A DNA stretch of 64,000 bases, from NCBI GenBank assembly GCA_017163975.1, contig JAFFSR010000084.1, positions 134,001-198,000 of the forward strand, read 5' to 3'. This document shows, piece by piece, positions 22,251 to 33,734 of the stretch. The stretch comes from Anastatus disparis. Taxonomy: Eukaryota; Arthropoda; Insecta; Hymenoptera; Eupelmidae. A program made the position numbers and the translations under genes. Numbering within the stretch: position 1 is the first letter of the stretch; each line of letters starts with the position of its first letter. Under the pieces are notes generated by a model. It made no database searches. It was not told the DNA's origin and saw only the letters and a program-made list of their open reading frames with translations.

Positions 22251-23362
22251 TAAAATTTTTCTACCATCATTTTCCGAAAAATTATTTAAATTTAAACACA
22301 AGCGAAAACATTTTTTTTTTGTCCTCAGGCCGCAAAATGAATTTTTGTGTCCTGTATACGGAGCACAAAATAGTTTATTCTTGTCCTAGGTCGCAAAAGA
22401 AAGATGTGTATATCCAATGTCTTATTTTAATAAAAGTTCGCAGAAAAATGTTCTCGACGTCGCGATTCTGGGAATTGAACTTAATGAACTGCTCGCTTTC
22501 CTTAATATCGTTATCCTTTTCTCACATATACTATACTGGGTATACGTTAACGAATAACTTAGACTCAATATATGTGTATTATGAAAGAAAAGGAAAGAGC
22601 GAGAGAAAGACATAGTTACCAGTTTCGCGTGTTAAAACTTTTTTTTCTTTTTTAAATATTTTTGAATTATAATTTTTATAGTTTAGTTTTGTTTTATTTT
22701 TGTTTAATTTTAATATTATATTTTAACAATTGTTAGTTGTTTTTATAATCGATTTTTTTTATTCTATTTTTTTAAAACTTTTTCTTTCTTTTCTTAAATA
22801 TTTTTCAGTTATAATATTTATAGTTTAGCTTTATTTTATATTTTATTGTATTTTTGTTTAATTTTAATTTAATATTTTAACAATTATTAGTTGTTTTTAT
22901 AATCGAATTTTTTTTATTATATTTTTTTATTGTGTTTTAAGAATTATTAGTTATTTATTATTTATAATTGAATTTTTTATTAAATATATAATAAAAAAAA
23001 TTCATATTATACATATAAAATTCTTTTATATTTTAAGAATTATGAATTATTTTTTTTATAGGCGGGGGGCTCCGCTCCAGCTTCCGCTTAGCGGCCTTTG
23101 GACAAAAAAAAGTATATGCAGTCACGGCCACAAACATATCATTCTTGCTCGTGCAGCTGGAGCGGCCTCGCTTTCGCTCTACCCCTCAGCATGCACTCGC
23201 CAAGAATGATACGTTTTGCGGCCTTGACGCATAATATACTATTTTTTCTATTTTCAAATCGTAATATTTCTCAGACAAGTACTCAAAATTAAATTGCCAA
23301 TATACCATTAAAAAGTCCTTACAAATACGTTTGAAATGAGTGGTCGTAGAGTTCTGTACGAC

Positions 23363-23497
23363 CAGTGTTGGGCAGAGAATCCTGCTTTGACGTCTAATAG
23401 CCAACTTCAGAACATTCGTATACACAGGGCAGCATAGACTTGGATGTCCTGAAGTTGGCTGTTGGACGTCAAAAGCAGGATTCTCTGCCCAACACTG
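23363..23497. mobile_element. hAT-type MITE, 135 bp, 8 bp TSD
   Basis: Ends CAGTGTTGGGCAGAGAATCC and its exact reverse complement, with long internal pairing (GCTTTGACGTC / GACGTCAAAAGC, CCAACTTCAG / CTGAAGTTGG). An 8 bp direct repeat TGTACGAC flanks it (23,355-23,362 and 23,498-23,505). The related sequence at about 20,810 (GTTTCGTACAGAAC) has no insert. The CAGTG ends and 8 bp duplication are typical of hAT MITEs. Confidence 0.95.
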
Positions 23498-23601
23498 TGT
23501 ACGACCCTTATTTGCTGAAACACAAAATTTTTTAATTAGTACTTTTTTTCTCAAGAGTAGCTTCGTTTTATTGGACCAAGTAGCGGACAAGTCTTAATTT
23601 T

Positions 23602-23674
23602 TATCAATAATCACTAGATTTTCAAAAAACTCACATTTTTCAATTAGAAAAGGATAGAGAGATACAGCGTCCTC
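23602..23674. mobile_element. One end of a piggyBac-type element
   Basis: Read on the minus strand, TTAA (23,675-23,678) is followed by GAGGACGCTGTATCTCTCTA and TCCTTTTCTAATTG, similar to the termini at 32,308 and 40,396. The related sequence at about 22,512 has TTAA with no such terminus. I could not find the opposite end, so the element is truncated or scrambled; its left limit is not known. Confidence 0.5.
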
Positions 23675-24003
23675 TTAAGGAAAGCGAGCAGTTCATTCAG
23701 TTCAATTTCAAGAATCAGCGACGTTGAGATCGTTCCTCTGCGAACTTTTATTAAAATAATACATTGAATATACACATTTTTATTTTGCGGCCTAGGACAA
23801 GAATACACTATTTTGTGCTTCGTATACAGGACACAAAAATTCATTTCGCGGCTTGAGGACAAAAAAATTATTTTAATATGTGTAATACATTTAAGAATTA
23901 AAATTCATATCATATTTCTGGAAATAAAAAATAGGAGATTGAATAATTTTTATATGCATAAGATATATGTACTATAAAAATTTATTTGAAAATGAAAGAA
24001 TCT

Positions 24004-25713
24004 CCCTACTAGAAAAGTTCGTGTTGATTCTGTACTGATTTTACACTGATATCAGTATGTGATTCGTATTGCATCAACGTAAAATCAACATGGTTTTCAC
24101 ACGGAATTTGTACTGAGCGAACTCTGAATGTAGTCTCAAAACGCAATGCGAATAAAGTACGAAATTCATACTTATAAAGCATAAATACTAATTAAAATAC
24201 GTATAAAATCAGTACTGAATTTGCAAATGCATACTTAGGTGAATATGAAGTAAACTCACTCAGAGCATAATCAGTATAAAATCAGTGCGCCATTTAGACA
24301 ATTGTTATGCAAAGTATGCACCAAATATTATTAAAATAATTAGTAGATTCGTAATGAATCTTGGTGAAATCTGTATAAATATTTAAATCACTGATAAAAA
24401 TTGAGAATGAAAAAAAATAAGCCTAGTACAAATGCAGTACGAAAACGAGACGGACTTAACACAAACTGAAAACCAAATGTACACGCAATCTTTTAACAAT
24501 AAATAATTGATAAATAATGTACACGCAATCTTTTAACAATAAATAATTGATAAATACTGAAATTGCTTAGATTTTGTACGAAATTTAAAACTAGCAGGGC
24601 TTCAGACGGAATGATTATAGTATCACAATAAGGATTCAGTGCAAAATTTGTACAAAAACAGAACAGAATCAATGCGAAATCTTCTTACAATAAGTGCTGA
24701 ATCAGTGCTAAATCTGAATAAAATGTATACGAGATTTAAAATTCGGAAGAAAATTGTCGAATAATAACATGAACTCAGAACGAATTCAGCATAAAATCCG
24801 TACGGACTTATTACAATTCGGACTTATTGAAAATCAAATGTAAACGCAATCTTTCAACAATACATAGTTAATCAATACTGAAATTGCATAGATTCTGTAC
24901 GAATTTTAAAATTGGCTTCAGATGCAATAATTATAGTATCTCAATACGGATTCAGTACGAAATTCGTACGAAAACAGAATAAAATCTATTTTATTATTCG
25001 ACATTTTTCTTCTGAATTTTAAATCTCGTATATATTTTATTCAGATTTAGCACTAATTCAGCACTTATTGTAAGAAGATTTTGCATTGATTCTGTTCTGT
25101 TTTTGTACAAATTTTGTACTGAATCCTTATTGTGATACTATAATCATTCCGTCTGAAGCCCTGCTAGTTTTACATTTCGTACAAAATCTAAGCAATTTCA
25201 GTATTTATCAATTATTTATTGTTAAAAGATTGCGTGTACATTTGGTTTTCAGTTTGTATTAAGTCCGTCTCGTTTTCGTACTGCATTTGTACTAGGCTTA
25301 TTTTTTTTCATTCTCAATTTTTATCAGTGATTTAAATATTTATACAGATTTCACCAAGATTCATTACGAATCTACTAATTATTTTAATAATATTTGGTGC
25401 ATACTTTGCATAACAATTGTCTAAATGGCACACTGATTTTATACTGATTATGCTCTGAGTGGTTTTACTTCATATTCACCTAAATATGCATTCGCAGATT
25501 CAGTACTGATTTTATACGTATTTTAATTAGTATTTATGCTTCATAAGTATGAATTTCGTACTTTATTCGCATTGCGTTTTGAGACTACTTTCAGAGATCG
25601 CTCAGTACGAATTCCGTGTGGATATCATGTTGATTTTACGTTGATGCAGTAGGAATCACATACTGATATCAATGTTAAATCAGTACAGAATTAACACGAA
25701 CTTTTTAGTAGGG
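24004..25713. mobile_element. 1.7 kb TIR/foldback transposon, CCCTACTAGAAA ends
   Basis: The ends are inverted: CCCTACTAGAAAAGTTCGTG and CACGAACTTTTTAGTAGGG. Pairing runs almost the full length (GTACGAAATTCATAC at about 24,157 against 25,549; GTACTAGGCTTA mirrored about 24,420 and 25,290). It is flanked by CT on both sides (24,002-24,003 and 25,714-25,715). The mirrored arm near 31,418 reads GAATCTTATATTT with a single CT, so this is a clean insertion with a 2 bp duplication. A 37 bp direct repeat lies at 24,479-24,556 (TACACGCAATCTTTTAACAA). No coding frame. The ends resemble the CCCTGGTAGAAA elements at 6204 and 13,804. Confidence 0.85.
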
Positions 25714-25999
25714 CTTATATTTATGGATTGTGGAACTTTTAACACGTATTTTATCTCCATTATGATGGCACTTTAATTTTGAAATACTTTTTAAATTAAA
25801 AAATAAAGTTGTGAGTAATGAAAATTTAATACAGAGCAATGATTAGTTCTGTTTTTTGTAATTATAACCTGAAACAAAAATATCAAAAGTTTATTTTCTT
25901 CTGGAAAATTTTATTGAGTAATATTAACGATTAAATAGAGAATTTTAATCAAAATTTAACAGGGAACAATGACTAGTACTACAGTGTCTTTTAGAATCT

Positions 26000-27027
26000 T
26001 AATCCAAACTAATATTTAAATCTTGCTGGCTTCATCTTAATTATTCAAGTTTCAAGGATATATTAATTAGAATCTAAACTATACATTCAATATTATAATA
26101 TAATGAATCATCTTTAAATCAAAAAGTTGTTAATGCATGAAATCTAGGTTTAAAACAGTAATTACTAAATAATATTGTCTGTATATACCTTGTTTTCTGA
26201 CCATAACTTTGCTCTAATAAAGGTTCAAAAAGTAATAACGAGGTAAAAAAATTCAATATCTATTAATAATAGTTCCATGAACTCCAATAATTCAAGATTA
26301 TTATAATTGTAATACATTAAAATATTTAGATTCTTTTTCCAATTTGATTCCAATAACAATCAATTTTAATCATGTTTCGATAATTGATTTAAATAATATA
26401 ATAATATTATATAGGCTGTTGTTAAACATCCTCCAGATTCTAGCTAATTATGGTTTGAATAAATAATAAATTTAAATTAAAAATTGAATTTGAAGTATCT
26501 GGAGTAAAAAAACCTCAAAATGCCACTATATTTATTATAATTTTTTAAATTTTTTCATATGAACCATGGCGAGTCAAAAAATATAACCAGGATGAATGAA
26601 ATCAAAGGTAAAGGTGGAGAGGAAGTAAGAGTTTTAAAATTGAAAAAATCATTTTAAAATCAAAATAAATAAAATTTGCACAAACTAAAAATAAAAAAGA
26701 GGGGAGGATCGAGAGGACATTTAACAACTCCGAATTATATATCCCTTAAATTGAAAATCTTAAATATTTTATAAGTAAAAAATGACTTTAATGCTTACAA
26801 ATCTCACACCATATCTGTAATACTATACAGTTTGAAAGCACATAATAGAAACCTGCAAAAAAAAAACAAACTTTTAAATCCTATGGAACATATTTTGTTT
26901 TTACCTGAAAAAAACTGAAATTTCATAGATGATTTCGTCAAAATCTGCAGCAAAGTTCACTGACTCTGAATTCTTTGTTTTTAATGTTAAACATAGCAGG
27001 AAACACTATAATATATTAATATACAAG
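26000..27027. other. Left arm of giant foldback, no gene
   Basis: Pairs in reverse complement with 30,397-31,150; no coding region seen. Confidence 0.7.
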
Positions 27028-27442
27028 TTGTTGATACGGAAGTCCGTTTAGGACATCACGAAACGCATACACATACACGCAGTATGTGATACAGTCAATC
27101 ACTCTGTATCTATACTGCATATGAAAAAAATGATTTTTATATCCTATTAATGAAGAGATCTCTTTTTTAACATATCTCCTCTTTCGTTTTTTTTTGTAAA
27201 AATAATCCAACTATATACTATTTAAATCTTTAGATAGACTAGCTAAATTTGTTTTCATCTTATAAAATAAAAACATTAGAGAAAAACTTCGCTATGACAG
27301 TATGTTATAGAACCATGAACTATTTCTACTTAAAGAATTTTAAAGTATTTTCTTTTTAAGAATATATTTGATAGAATAATAATGAGTTATACTAATTACA
27401 GAGATTATTCCCTTACAAATGGAAATACAAAAACAATTCTTC

Positions 27443-27833
27443 TAGGTTGAAATTTATAGACCCAACTCAAGCAACGGTGTTACTTTAGTATCAATTTCAA
27501 TTGAGTAACATTTATAAATTTTAGCTCACGGCCGTTTTTCAATGATGTTACACGTCACACGTTACTCGTTACACGTTTTAAAATTTTATTATCCTATGTC
27601 TATTGAATTTATAATCTATGTCAGAAAAAAACATGCGTATTTAAGCCATAGATCATGATTTCAATAGAGATCGGACAACAAAATTTTGAAACGTGTGACG
27701 AGTAACATATAATGTGTAACATATAACATCATTGACGAACGGCCGTCAGCTAAAATTATCAATATTACTTGAGTAACATTGATACTCAAGTAACACCATT
27801 GCTTCAGTTGGATTTATAAATTCCAACCTTACT
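27443..27833. mobile_element. Palindromic MITE, GGTTGAAATTTATAGACCC ends
   Basis: TAGGTTGAAATTTATAGACC at the left is mirrored by GGATTTATAAATTCCAACC at the right. Inner pairs include ACTCAAGCAACGGTGTTAC / GTAACACCATTGCTTCAG and CGTTACTCGTTACACGTTT / AAACGTGTGACGAGTAAC. About 390 bp, no coding. Target duplication not resolved. Confidence 0.8.
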
Positions 27834-27865
27834 TAGTATAGATGTTGCGTCACCAACCGTACAAA

Positions 27866-27997
27866 GGCTGGAATTCATAGACCTAACTCAAGTAACGGTT
27901 GCATCATCTATCTTTTTTTTTCATCATGAGAGAGATAAAAACAGAATGAGGTTTGAATAGCAATCACAACTTGAGTTGGGTCTATGAATTCCAGCCT
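27866..27997. mobile_element. Short relative of the preceding MITE
   Basis: AAGGCTGGAATTCATAGACC and, mirrored, GGTCTATGAATTCCAGCCTA. The terminal ACCYAACTCAAGTAACGG matches the 27,443-27,833 element, with a short unrelated centre containing ATCATGAGAGAGATAAAAAC. Two members of one family lie 32 bp apart. Confidence 0.8.
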
Positions 27998-28193
27998 ATA
28001 TGTATTGTGTTGCGTACCGCGATGTCCCCACGGGATTTCCAAAAATTTTTTATTTTTCTCTGACAACTTCATGGTTTATGCTTTGAAACTCGAGTTTATA
28101 AACGTGACGTCTGCTTTGTTTACATCAATAAATGTTAATTTCTTATATATTCATATAGACTATCGCAAAAATATTATAAAACTAATCGATTAA

Positions 28194-28477
28194 GACCAAG
28201 CCGGAGTACAGAGAACATCGATGCACAAAAAAACAAAATTCTACCGCTTTGTTTTTGAGAAAAGTAAGGAACGCCGAAGTAAAAGTTTATGTTTATAATA
28301 TTTTCGCGTTTCTTACTTTTCTCAAAAATAAACCGGTAGATTTTTTTTTTCTTATGCATAAATATTTGTAATAATAACATCTATCGAGCTTGACCTTCAA
28401 TTTGCAGATACACCGATTAATACTTGAGTAAATAACAAAAATCTCAATCAGACAAGGAAAGCGAATCCGGCCTGCTC
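28194..28477. mobile_element. Degenerate piggyBac-type MITE
   Basis: Flanked by TTAA at 28,190-28,193 and 28,478-28,481. The ends GACCAAGCCGGAGTACAG and (minus strand) GAGCAGGCCGGATTCGCT match imperfectly. The inside holds an inverted pair GAGAAAAGTAAGGAA / TTTCTTACTTTTCTC with CTACCG / CGGTAG. Confidence 0.65.
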
Positions 28478-28479
28478 TT

Positions 28480-28830
28480 AATATAAAATATGGGATTTTC
28501 AGCTACAACGATAAATTATAATAGGTGTTGAAATCCTTATAAATTAAAAAAAAACATTCTAAATTTTAAACTGAACAAAATAAAGTTTGTTGCAGTCAAA
28601 TAAAATCATCTTTGAAAGTTTGGCATTATTATTTATGATTGCATTAGATTTGTGTAAAATTTATAAAATTTGAAATGTTATAACTCTTTAATAATTCATT
28701 ATATTTAAATGAAACAAAGTTTAAAATGATTATTTTAATATTATCTAATAAGTCACTAAGCTAAAAATTGAATAATTACTTTCTACCGTAAAATATAGAC
28801 GATTTTCTAAAAAACTAACTTTTGACACAG
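28480..28830. other. AT-rich spacer in foldback centre
   Basis: Nothing recognised. Confidence 0.5.
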
Positions 28831-29860
28831 ACTGTATAGCTCATACAACCTTAAACAAAGAAACTACCAGTGAAAATGAATTAGGAAACACATTTCCTAA
28901 CCATAAAATTATCCACATGGCCATATTTCATGGAGAAAGCTCAATTGGAGCAGCAACAGCGTTACCAACAAGTGAGAAAATTCTTTTAAAATTCCCAAAA
29001 TGGACCACATCTCGACCTGCCCTCGACATTACAATCCTCAAAACAATAGAAGCTGCGGTACATTCAGAAGAAAAAATTATAATAAAAATACATCAACCAG
29101 GAAGTAACAATAAACCAGCAAGCAGCCCACCAACAACAATGACAACAAAAATAATAAAAAACATAATTAATCAAAAAACAATAGCATAGTAATACATTAT
29201 GAACAACAGCCCACCAACTCCACACATATCTTAGAATAATACGCCAAAGAAGCATGCCAACTTAAATACATCAATACACAATATAAATTAAACAAAGAAG
29301 ATTACTACAAACTAATTGACATTAAAACAAAAAAGAAATGTAATAAAATATGGCAATCCAACAACAACAAATCTACATTAAAAAAGATAAAATTAAACGT
29401 TAATGACAACAATACGACCTCAAAATACAAGAGAAGAGACCAAGTACTAATCAATAGGCTGCGCATAGGACACACAAAATTAACTCACCAACACATCATC
29501 ACCAGGGAAAATAAAGAAGAATGTGAACTATGTAAAGGAAAAATCAGTGTACAACACATACTTATAGCATGTCCAAAATACCAAGAAACAAGAAATGCAT
29601 TAAAGTTAAAAAATAATCTGAGTGACATCCTAAACAGTTCTGAATAGTGTTCCAAAGTAATCAAATTCATAGATAAAATCAACATAAGACATCTACCGTA
29701 ACCAAATAATAAAGTGCAATATTGTACAAGTCAGTGTAAAAAAAAAACAAACACAATTATTATGTAAATTTAAATAATGTAAAAATTATGTATAGTTCCA
29801 AGTCGCTAATACCCATAAAGGGGGACACGACTCAAAATAAAGAATTTAAAAAAAAAAAAA
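28830..29860 (+). pseudogene. 5'-truncated non-LTR retrotransposon, 3' end of pol
   Basis: A broken frame contains, near its end, RRDQVLINRLRIGHTKLTHQ and the zinc-binding motif CELCKGKISVQHILIACPKY (about 29,520-29,582), then IRHLP and a stop near 29,700. This is the layout of the C-terminal end of pol in Jockey/I/R1-type non-LTR elements. A 3' UTR of about 150 bases with GGGGGACACGACTC leads to a poly-A tail at 29,848-29,860. Endonuclease and reverse transcriptase core are missing. It sits in the unpaired centre of the giant foldback. Confidence 0.72.
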
Positions 29861-29874
29861 GAATATGTGTAATG

Positions 29875-30125
29875 TAGGCATTTATTTGTTTAATTTTTGT
29901 TGTTTAAAATCAATTATTTTTATGTAAATTTTACATGCATTGCTTAATTTTAGATACAATATTATTGTCAAAAAAGTGTTTATTTTTTTGTGTAAATTTT
30001 GCATGTACTTTATTTTAAATACAATATTGATGTCAATAAAGTGTTAATCTTTTATGTAAATTTTGCATGCAATTATTTTATTTTAGATCGAATGTTAATG
30101 TCAAAAAAGTATTTAGGTTAAAATT
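29875..30125 (+). repeat. Three ~85 bp tandem units
   Basis: Each unit has TGTAAATTTTRCATGCA, then TATTTTAGATACAATATT, then TTGTCAAAAAAGTGTTTA with small changes. Confidence 0.8.
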
Positions 30126-30396
30126 ACTTACGAATGATAACTTAAATACATAAATTTTTTATAATTTAACACAATTAAAAATATTAATTCAGAGTATAGG
30201 TATTATAAGCATATAATTATTTATATAAGATGCATTATATAAATATCTTTTATTATAGTTTGATTATGTGTGATGTTGCAACAGCCATTACTTTCTATTC
30301 GCTTTCTTGTTCTATAAAATTTTATATACATTAAAAATTTTAATGACATTAAAATTAAATTACTTATTATTATTATTTATTTTAAAATACTTATTG

Positions 30397-31751
30397 TATA
30401 TTAATTTATTATAGAGTTTCGTCATATGTTTAACATTATAAACGAGGAATTCAGAATCAGTGAACTTTGCTGCGGTTTTTGACAAAATCATCTATGAAAC
30501 TTTAGTTTTTTTCAGGTAAAAACTAAATTGTTCCATCTGATTAAAAAGCTGTCAAGCTAAAGAGCTTGTTTGATTTCATGTTGTGTAATATCACAGATAT
30601 AGTATGAGATTAGTAAGCATTAAAGTCATTTTTTACTTATAATACATTTGTAATGTTATTTAAATAAATTATTTAAACAAAATAAGAATTGATTGTTATG
30701 AGAATCAAATTGGAAAAAGGATCCAACTATTGTAATATAAAATAATTATGAGAATCTTAATTCATTGGAATACATGCAATTATTATTATTATGTATTGAA
30801 TATTTTTACCTCGTCATTATTTTTTGAACATTTATTAGAGCAAAGCTATATTCCAAAAAACAAGGTATGTACAGACACTATTATTTTTCAATTACTTACC
30901 TGTTCAAAACGTAGATTTCATTCTTGATTCAAAGATGATTCATTATATTAAGTAATGAAACAATTGAGATGAAGCAAACTTGCTTTTGATATTCTTGTTT
31001 TAGATTAAAAAATTAAAAGTATAGTTTTGATTTTGATTACTACATTCTTGAAACTTAAATATAATTAAAATTAAGCAAAGAAGCTTTAATTATTGGTTTA
31101 GATTAGGATTCTAATAGACACTGCAGAACTAGTCATTGTTCCCTATTTAATTTTAATTGAAATTCTCTATTTAATGATAAAATTAATCATTAGCGTTACT
31201 CAATAACATTTTCCAGACATATAGAATTAACATTTTCCAACTTTTGATATTTTTGTTTTAAGTTATAATTGTGAAAAAGCAAAACTAATCATTGCTGTGT
31301 ATTAATTTTTCATTACTAATCATTCTATTTTTAAATTCAAACAGTATTTTAAAATTAAAGTGCCACTAAAATAAAGGATAAAGTACTTGTTAAAAGTTCC
31401 AGAATCCATAAATATAAGATTCTTTTATTTTCAAATAAATTTTTATAGTACATATATCTTATGCGTATGTACATTATTCAACTTCCTATTTTTTATTTCC
31501 AAAAATATAATATGAATATTAATTCTTAAATGTATTATACATATTAAAATAATTTCTTCATCCGTATATAAAATAATTATAATAACAATTTATTAAAATA
31601 CATAAAATTGTTTGGGATGGATTTTGATGATGTGTACATAATCGATAGTTAATTTTTCAATTCAGAATCTAAATTAACACTTAAATTATTTAGATATAGA
31701 TGCATTTTAATATATTTAAACAATCATCTGTTCATATATTGTATTTCCCAT
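30397..31751. other. Right arm of giant foldback, no gene
   Basis: Reverse complement of 27,027 back to about 19,905, minus the left-arm inserts. No coding region seen. Confidence 0.7.
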
Positions 31752-32032
31752 TGTTAACGCACTTGAATATCGTGCTGGACATTCTTCCTCCTCCCCCCTC
31801 TCTTTCTTTTACAAATCACGCGACTTGCTGAGCATCGTTTAGAATATTTTTTATCGTTAGGCTCAGTATTCACTTAAGTCTTCCTCAAGTATTTTAAGCA
31901 CTGAACTTATTGTTTTTAAGTTAAATCAAATTTTCTTTATTTTTTGCACCTTAACTCCAACAAATTCTTATTTATTTCATAGTCTTAGCTTACCTAATTT
32001 TAATTAAGAAATAGATTGCAAAGGCGAAAACA
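31752..32032 (+). repeat. 5' LTR of BEL/Pao element
   Basis: 281 bp. Aligns with the 3' LTR except for about 6-7% substitutions by eye and the absence of a 32 bp block between GCACTGAAC and TTATTG at about 31,906. In the 3' LTR that block begins GCTATATAAG, so this copy has no TATA-like box there. Confidence 0.93.
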
Positions 32033-32307
32033 TTGGTAGCAGGGCGTGGTTGGAAGTTACTTATACGTGTTAACACAATTTAAGTGAGGTGCGTTTAAGG
32101 CGACTTCGGATTTTAGGTTAGGTTTTATTTTTGAGTTTACAAATTACTCTTTCAATGTGTAAAATTTTTCAGATTTTTTAATTTCCCACCATTCTGCGGA
32201 TTATAATAAATGATGTAAAATTAAAAAATCCAAAAAAATTTAGAAACTGAAAGAGTAATTTGCAAACTACAAAATGAAATCCAACCGAACTTCCGTAGTC
32301 GCCTTAA

Positions 32308-32689
32308 GAGAAGGTCGAGTATATCTGTCCTTTTCTAATCAAAGGATTGATTTTTTTTACAAAAACTAATAATTTTAGCAAAAAAATGAAGAGAAAGTCG
32401 CATCTCGTATCAAAAAAAGCAATATTTTCATTGATGAAAAAGAAGTAATTTTATCGCTTCGTTTTCAAGAAAACCTTGAAAAACTTGAAAAATAGAAGTT
32501 AGGGTAAACAATTTGGTTTTTCAAGCTTTTCTTGAAAACGAAGCAATAAAATTAATTTTTTCTTATCAAAGAAAATTTTGCTTTTTTTGTTACGAGATGC
32601 GGCTTTCTTTCCATTTAATGCTCAAGTTATTAATTTATGTTATAAATTAATTCTTTGATTAGAAAAGGACGGAGATACGTGACCTCCTC
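32308..32689. mobile_element. piggyBac-type MITE in BEL leader
   Basis: 382 bp between TTAA copies (32,304-32,307 and 32,690-32,693). Ends GAGAAGGTCGAGTATATCTG and (minus strand) GAGGAGGTCACGTATCTCCG, then TCCTTTTCTAATCAAAG. The inside is palindromic (CATCTCGTATCAAAAAAAGC, ATTTTATCGCTTCGTTTTC). It is the same subfamily as 40,396-40,776. Confidence 0.93.
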
Positions 32690-33179
32690 TTAAGAGTGAA
32701 ATAAAAAGGAAATAATTGCATCAGTCGTCCATATTTTACCGGCTACAGATCAACGGTGGAATACATAGGAGTACGAAGACTTGCGCATCAAGCACTGGAA
32801 GGCTCACGAGACGCCGCTGCCAAAGAGTAATATTCTGTTGGATTCACGACGACGTCTCACTTACGGATATTGCGTATTCTATATATTCATCTCTTCTTGT
32901 AAGTAAATTCAACTACTTACATCATAAAATGGGCCGTTGAAGTTTCTAGCGTAATATTCAAATTCGGCCGTTTTTAAAAGAAAAGAAAATTTATTTTGAA
33001 TTTCAATATAAATACCTCAAGTCATGACATTTCAATTCACTTGAAGGCTGTTTATGTTTACAATATATAAGACTAGCCAGCGCTTCGCATAGTCAAACAA
33101 TTTAAAGTCGATTCAATATACGCAGTCGATACAGTATAGATTACATAGATTGCCGCTTTTATTACAAGTGTGTTGATAC

Positions 33180-33420
33180 CTTCGAGCATATACTACTGGA
33201 GGAAGCCTCCAAATGGCAGCAAGCGTTACAAGGCGAAAAGAGAGAAAGCCTCTATTTTGGTACGTGCTGTCTCTCTCTAGCCTTATTTGATTGGCTACTT
33301 CTGTTCCCTACTAAGAAAGTGAGAGAGAGATAGCACGTACCAAAATAGAGGCTTTTTCTCTCTTCGCCTTGTAACGCAGTTAATAGCTGGGAGGCTTTCT
33401 CCAGTAGTATATGCTCGAAG
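33180..33420. mobile_element. hAT-type MITE, 8 bp TSD
   Basis: 241 bp near-palindrome with ends CTTCGAGCATATACTACTGG in inverted orientation. A perfect 8 bp duplication GTTGATAC flanks it (33,172-33,179 and 33,421-33,428). The inner stem includes AGAGAGAAAGCCTCTATTTT and TACCAAAATAGAGGCT. The 8 bp duplication indicates hAT-type mobilisation, although the terminal bases are not the usual CAGNG. Confidence 0.9.
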
Positions 33421-33734
33421 GTTGATACACAGAAGACCAAGTTATCATTGTCGCTCGTTAACAGAAGCTTTTCTTATTAATACAAAACAGAACTCGCGCT
33501 TTATAGATGGTACACAAAGGCTCTTGTATTTAGCTTAGCCTTGATAATTTAGAGTTCAAGAGATATTAAATAAGTTGAGTCTCTTTAGGAATTATTTAAT
33601 CAAGAGCGTCTTATATGAATATTTAACATTAACCGACTCTTACATATGCCTTTCATAAGCTTCCAAGATCAATCAACTTATATCAGGTTAACTAGTTTTT
33701 AATTCATTATAGTTGGTACCAACGAATAGTTAAG

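Larger units (their letters stand above)
20096..23866. mobile_element. 3.8 kb nested foldback insert in left arm
   Basis: Absent from the mirrored position near 31,560. The arms 20,105-20,755 and 22,575-23,240 are inverted copies (CCGCAAAACGTATCATTCTT, GAGCGGCCTCGC, CCGCTTAGCGG-type blocks). Two further inverted pairs overlap it: 20,760-20,935 with 23,243-23,560, and 22,310-22,520 with 23,680-23,870 (GTCCTCAGGCCGCAAAATGA, GTCCTGTATACGGAGCAC). CAGTGGGGTCCAAAAG at 20,751 resembles a Tc1/mariner-type terminus. It is therefore a composite of several elements inserted in one another. Confidence 0.65.
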
